A DNA stretch of 17,507 nucleotides, from assembly GCA_003149555.1 (NCBI GenBank), contig QCWE01000008.1, positions 1 through 17,507 of the forward strand. The letters run 5' to 3'. The position numbers and the translations under genes were made by a program. Of this stretch, positions 14,362 to 17,507 are shown in pieces. Each line of letters starts with the position of its first letter. Positions within the stretch are counted from its first letter, which is position 1. The stretch comes from Candidatus Aquiluna sp. XM-24bin5 (GTDB lineage: Bacteria > Actinomycetota > Actinomycetia > Actinomycetales > Microbacteriaceae). The notes beneath the pieces are model-generated. The model did not search any database, had not been told where the DNA came from, and worked only from the letters and a program-made list of their open reading frames with translations.

Positions 14362-15596
14362 TCGATCGCCTGTATGTGACTCTGGATTTCGGGCCCGACA
14401 TCGATGAGCGCCCAGTCGGACAAATGGGCTGGGACAGCCGCGCGCGACACGCAGTCCTCGAGTGGGATACTGCCTTTGCCTCCACGCCACTGCCAATCTC
14501 TCCAGTCCATATCAGAATATATGCTGGCCTCATGCGACCAAAGGGGCGCGCATTTGGCGACCTGCCCGCCGTATTTGGAGATAGCCTACCCGATGGCTGG
14601 GGGAAGCTGCTCATTGACCGGGAGCTGAAAGCCCGCGGCGCTCGGTTCAGCGAAATCACAGACATCGCCCGTCTTGCTATGGTTGGCACTGACGGCATGG
14701 GTGCTCTGGCGTACCGACCTGCGCAGTGTCCCGAACCAAAGAATGATTTCGATCTCGATTGGTTTGAACGGTTGGTACCGAAGGTTGATGGCGGTGTCAC
14801 AGCTGACGAGTTGGAGCGGCTCCGTACGGTTGCGGGGGGATCCCAAGGCGCACGACCAAAGTTTGTGGCCCAGTTGTCCCCGGATCACACGCGCCTGCGA
14901 GATCATCGGGTGACGCTGGAGGAAGGCTGGCGGCACGTTCTTGTTAAGCGGCGTGCGCATCAAGACACGGAAGGCGCGGTCGAAGTTGAGGCAGCCTATG
15001 CGATGATGGCCCGAGAGGCTGGGATCAAGATGAGCTGGACAGGCATTTTGCGTGCCTCGTGCGGCAAGCCGTTTTTTGCAACGGAAAGATTCGATCGGCC
15101 GCAAGGCGCGCGTCTCCATATGCAGACGGTTGCAGCACTGCTGGCAGTCGATTTTCGCGAAGCCAGTATGGACTACATGGAGCTACTTCGCCTCACACGT
15201 TTCATGACGCAAGATGCAAGCGCCTCCGAGCAGATATATCGCAGGATGGTTTTTAACGCGCGCGCCCACAACCGGGATGATCATCTCAAGAACCACGCCT
15301 TCCTGATGGATGCTCAGGGCAGCTGGCGGCTGGCTCCAGCCTATGATGTGACCTACAGCTCTGGGCCGGGAGGCGAACACACACTTACCATCGCCGGTGA
15401 AGGTCGAAGGCCAGGCCGCGACGCTTTCGCCAAAGTGGCAGGCAAAAGTGGCATCACAGAGCGTCGGGCGACCGAAATCGTTGATGAGGTGGATGCTGCT
15501 CTAGCTAATTGGCATATCTACGCCGATGACACCGGCGTGCCACCAAAACTTCGTCGGGAAATCGATGAACACATGAAACACGCGGCGGAATGGTGA
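14358..15596 (+). CDS. hipA: HipA-family serine/threonine kinase toxin
   Basis: Toxin of a HipBA module, a protein kinase that in the best-studied member phosphorylates glutamyl-tRNA synthetase and blocks translation. It is 412 aa. The start is TTG 14358, overlapping the hipB stop (TTGA). The N-terminal subdomain ends in VFGDSLPDGWGKLLIDREL (about 73-91), typical of the family. AGGSQGARPKF (about 158-168) corresponds to the nucleotide-binding loop. The catalytic loop N305-x-D307-x-H309-x-K311-N312 and the metal-binding D330 in APAYDV match the E. coli D309/N314/D332 arrangement. All key residues are present, so the kinase should be active. The substrate need not be the same as in E. coli. Confidence 0.92.
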   Translation: MIDRLYVTLDFGPDIDERPVGQMGWDSRARHAVLEWDTAFASTPLPISPVHIRIYAGLMRPKGRAFGDLPAVFGDSLPDGWGKLLIDRELKARGARFSEITDIARLAMVGTDGMGALAYRPAQCPEPKNDFDLDWFERLVPKVDGGVTADELERLRTVAGGSQGARPKFVAQLSPDHTRLRDHRVTLEEGWRHVLVKRRAHQDTEGAVEVEAAYAMMAREAGIKMSWTGILRASCGKPFFATERFDRPQGARLHMQTVAALLAVDFREASMDYMELLRLTRFMTQDASASEQIYRRMVFNARAHNRDDHLKNHAFLMDAQGSWRLAPAYDVTYSSGPGGEHTLTIAGEGRRPGRDAFAKVAGKSGITERRATEIVDEVDAALANWHIYADDTGVPPKLRREIDEHMKHAAEW

Positions 15597-15845
15597 GCAT
15601 TCGGCGCGGCGCATACGCTTTACATGCTTTGGCCTTGCGCAACTCAGAGACAACGTTCGTATCCGGAATGAACATCAGGTCAGATCAGCGGGAAATGTGA
15701 GGCACCCTAGGCGGCCTGGTTCAAATGCTACGTCCGCGGCTTCTGGGTCAGCAAGCAGATCAAGAATACTCGCCTGATGCCCTATCAGCAGAAAGATGGC
15801 GCTGACCCCTCAGACAGCGCCCAGAATGGCTCAGGAGTGCGATCT
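15597..15845. other. Intergenic region between hipA and the relaxase
   Basis: About 250 nt between two convergent genes. A short plus-strand frame (AAWFKCYVRGFWVSKQIKN near 15710-15767) and a minus-strand frame over the same bases are open, but neither has a credible start or a family I recognise. They may be decayed sequence. An inverted repeat near 15798-15821 is listed separately. Confidence 0.3.
15798..15821 (-). terminator. Hairpin downstream of the relaxase, possible terminator
   Basis: GGCGCTG (15798-15804) and CAGCGCC (15815-15821) form a perfect GC-rich 7-bp stem with a 10-nt loop, 25 nt past the relaxase stop in its direction of transcription. On the minus strand it is followed by ATCTTTC, only a weak T-run. 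It could terminate the relaxase transcript. Confidence 0.45.
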
Positions 15846-17507
15846 TCACCACGGGGAGGGGTCAGGACCCGTATCACGCTCAAACGCACTCTGTGCGCCT
15901 CCTGTGGCGTCTTTCGACCTGAACAGGTGCGACAGTGCCGCCTGTGTTTCCGCTGGCAGGCTCTGCACCACTCCTGCAAGTGCCACGGTTTTCTCGGACA
16001 CAGCGGCACGCGCGTATGCAAACCCCCGTTTCACCCCCTCAAACGCGCGACCCAGCCAGCCCTTCGCTGGCGTGTCGGCAGGTTCTCGGAGTGTCGCTTG
16101 CGTGAACTCCCCGCTCTGCAACGCAAGAACAGCATCTGGTCCCCCCGGCTCCTGCCGCATCGCATCGAGTAGAGCGTCAAGGTCCCGGTCGCTTGTTAGG
16201 TCTGGCGTGCAAAGTGTATTGTAATTTGTCTCCGTGACCTCGGAACGCGGAACGTGCGGAGCGATATCCAGACCAAACTGTGGGTCGCACATACGGATCG
16301 CGGTCGCCCACGCGTCTTTGTCAGCGTCTCTGCTCAAATCCGCGTCTGAAAATGGACACATGGACTCAAACAACGCGGCACGCGTTGTCGGATCCACTGC
16401 TGTGAGCGCGGAGAGCGCTTGTGCAGCGTCCACAGCCGGGCGGAGGACCTCCAGGTGCTGCAAGGCTTGCTCGGACTGCTGAAGGCGCTCTGCGGCGCTC
16501 TGAGCGCCTTTCTCAGCAGCCTCAGCTGCTAGTACAGCCCGCTTCCGGTCGAGCTCGGCTTTCTGACGTCTGACTTCGCTGTTCGAGATTTGCTGACTGA
16601 CCACCTGCAACTGCGCTGCCAGGTCTTCCCACTGCGCGGAAAGGCTGGACAGCTCGTTCTCAATGTTGGTCTTGCTGGCGCTGAGTGTTTCCACGTTCGC
16701 TGCCAGGTCTTCCCGCTGCGCGGAAAGGCTGGACAGCTCGTCTTTAGCTTGGTTCTTGCGCGTTTCGAGCGCTTCGACGTTTTCATTCAGCATCTGCACG
16801 TCCGAAATCAATTCGGCACGTTCCAGCACATCCTGCATTCTGCTTTTTTCGAGTTTGTCTGCTTGTTCTTCCAGAAAATTCTCCAGTGTGTTCAGCGATG
16901 CCGCCTGCTCACGAACCCATTCACCTGTCGTTTTGTGCTCTGGCGACGGCAGACCTTCACCAACGAAATCCTTCCCGTACCCGATCCCGAGGTGCTCAAC
17001 AGCCGCGTGATACAGCTGCCGGGCTTTGCGTTTGCAGTAGTTCTGTTTCCAAAACTCGTTGCTGGCGCGACCAACCGTGCGCACTCCCGGCGCGGTCTTC
17101 GCTGCTTCCTTCCGCGCTGCGAATTCTTCGTCTGTTTCGTTCCGCTTCTGTTTTCCCGGCACCCTCGGTTTTTTCTCGTATGTTGGCGCAATGAGCACGT
17201 GCAGATGCGGAGTGTCCTCGTCCAAATGCAGCGCAACATGGATCACGTCTGACCCGAAATTGTCTTTCAGATACGCCATCGTAGACTCGACCCAAGCATC
17301 CAGTTTTTCTGGGTTCCACTCCCCCGGCCCCTGTCCTTCGTCTCGAAAATACGAAGGCGACGCCGACAGCACCATTTGAACGAAAGGCGCTTCAGACTGC
17401 TTTGCTGGCTTTTGAACACCGGACTCAAACAACGCATCCAACGCGTCTTGTTGAGTCCGAGGGCCAACTAAAACTTGGTTCAGGTGTATCCGAGATGGAT
17501 CGATCGC
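15846..17507 (-). CDS. MOBV (Mob/Pre-type) plasmid relaxase, 5' end outside the window
   Basis: DNA relaxase that nicks oriT and pilots the strand in conjugative mobilisation. At least 553 codons are present, ending at TGA (15846-15848). The frame stays open to the right edge: the internal TTG at 17439-17441 is not the real start, since in-frame upstream codons read IDPSRIHLNQVLVGPRT, matching the N-terminal motif of Mob/Pre proteins. The metal-binding signature HLDEDTPHLH is encoded at 17199-17228. After the nuclease domain comes a long coiled coil (encoded roughly 16880-16430) rich in Leu, Glu and Lys, with a repeated ELSSLSAQ-x-EDLAA block. The C-terminal region (encoded about 16430-15850) is acidic and unfamiliar. 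The oriT should lie to the right, beyond the window. Confidence 0.9.
   Translation of the reverse strand, partial: AIDPSRIHLNQVLVGPRTQQDALDALFESGVQKPAKQSEAPFVQMVLSASPSYFRDEGQGPGEWNPEKLDAWVESTMAYLKDNFGSDVIHVALHLDEDTPHLHVLIAPTYEKKPRVPGKQKRNETDEEFAARKEAAKTAPGVRTVGRASNEFWKQNYCKRKARQLYHAAVEHLGIGYGKDFVGEGLPSPEHKTTGEWVREQAASLNTLENFLEEQADKLEKSRMQDVLERAELISDVQMLNENVEALETRKNQAKDELSSLSAQREDLAANVETLSASKTNIENELSSLSAQWEDLAAQLQVVSQQISNSEVRRQKAELDRKRAVLAAEAAEKGAQSAAERLQQSEQALQHLEVLRPAVDAAQALSALTAVDPTTRAALFESMCPFSDADLSRDADKDAWATAIRMCDPQFGLDIAPHVPRSEVTETNYNTLCTPDLTSDRDLDALLDAMRQEPGGPDAVLALQSGEFTQATLREPADTPAKGWLGRAFEGVKRGFAYARAAVSEKTVALAGVVQSLPAETQAALSHLFRSKDATGGAQSAFERDTGPDPSPW
16615..16741 (-). repeat. 43-bp repeat at 84-bp period inside the relaxase coiled coil
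   Basis: Bases 16615-16657 and 16699-16741 are the same 43-bp sequence with one mismatch (A at 16631 against G at 16715). The spacing of 84 bp is 28 codons, exactly four heptads, so duplication kept the coiled-coil register. Each copy encodes ELSSLSAQ-x-EDLAA, where x is Trp or Arg. Near-identity at the DNA level suggests a recent duplication, which could expand or shrink by slippage. Confidence 0.85.

Noticed and set aside
15717..15727. GGTTCAAATGC, similar to a tRNA T-loop
   Set aside because: The flanking bases do not form a 5-bp T stem and no anticodon or acceptor stem can be folded around it.
16590..17252. Plus-strand 220-codon ORF opposite the relaxase
   Set aside because: It mirrors the coiled-coil coding strand; its Phe/Cys/Leu-rich repeats follow from Glu/Lys/Gln-rich codons on the other strand.
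17439..17441. TTG as the start of the relaxase gene
   Set aside because: The frame continues upstream without a stop to the window edge and encodes a typical Mob/Pre N-terminal motif, so the true start is outside the window.

Overview
The window looks like accessory DNA of an alphaproteobacterium, probably a Rhodobacteraceae (Roseobacter-type) plasmid, chromid or genomic island. This is inferred from protein character, GC-rich coding sequence and the mix of gene types; no taxonomic marker gene is present.

Positions 1-10726 carry a compact plus-strand polysaccharide operon of ten genes: four GT-B (GT4-like) glycosyltransferases, a Wzy-like membrane polymerase, a WcaF-like O-acetyltransferase, a SAM-dependent methyltransferase, a family 2 glycosyltransferase, UDP-glucuronate decarboxylase and UDP-glucose 6-dehydrogenase. 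Many junctions are 1-8 nt overlaps, so translation is probably coupled. The last two enzymes convert UDP-glucose to UDP-glucuronate and then UDP-xylose. The predicted product is therefore a Wzy-polymerised heteropolysaccharide with xylose and/or glucuronic acid, decorated with acetyl and perhaps methyl groups. The priming transferase, flippase (Wzx) and export/chain-length proteins are not in the window.

Positions 10727-13740 are a junction zone. It holds a hairpin, a 37-codon ORF, a terminase-small-subunit-like reading frame broken by an amber codon, and a minus-strand tyrosine recombinase. Divergent from the recombinase is a small XRE regulator, with an AT-rich palindrome between them. A NusG/RfaH-like antiterminator paralogue follows the XRE gene. 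Such NusG paralogues commonly control long polysaccharide operons, so a link to the cluster on the left is a reasonable hypothesis.

Positions 13741-15596 hold a short GC-rich block of unknown nature and a HipB/HipA toxin-antitoxin pair, with a perfect inverted repeat just upstream of hipB. Positions 15846 to the right edge hold a minus-strand MOBV (Mob/Pre) relaxase whose 5' end lies outside the window. It has a long coiled coil containing a 43-bp repeat at 84-bp spacing. Relaxase, toxin-antitoxin, recombinase and phage remnant together indicate mobile or plasmid DNA.

No rRNA, tRNA, CRISPR array or complete insertion sequence was recognised. The best candidates for something not obvious are the XRE-NusG-like regulatory pair beside the polysaccharide operon, the strong hairpin between the glycosyltransferase and sugar-nucleotide parts of the operon, and the amber-interrupted terminase-like frame.
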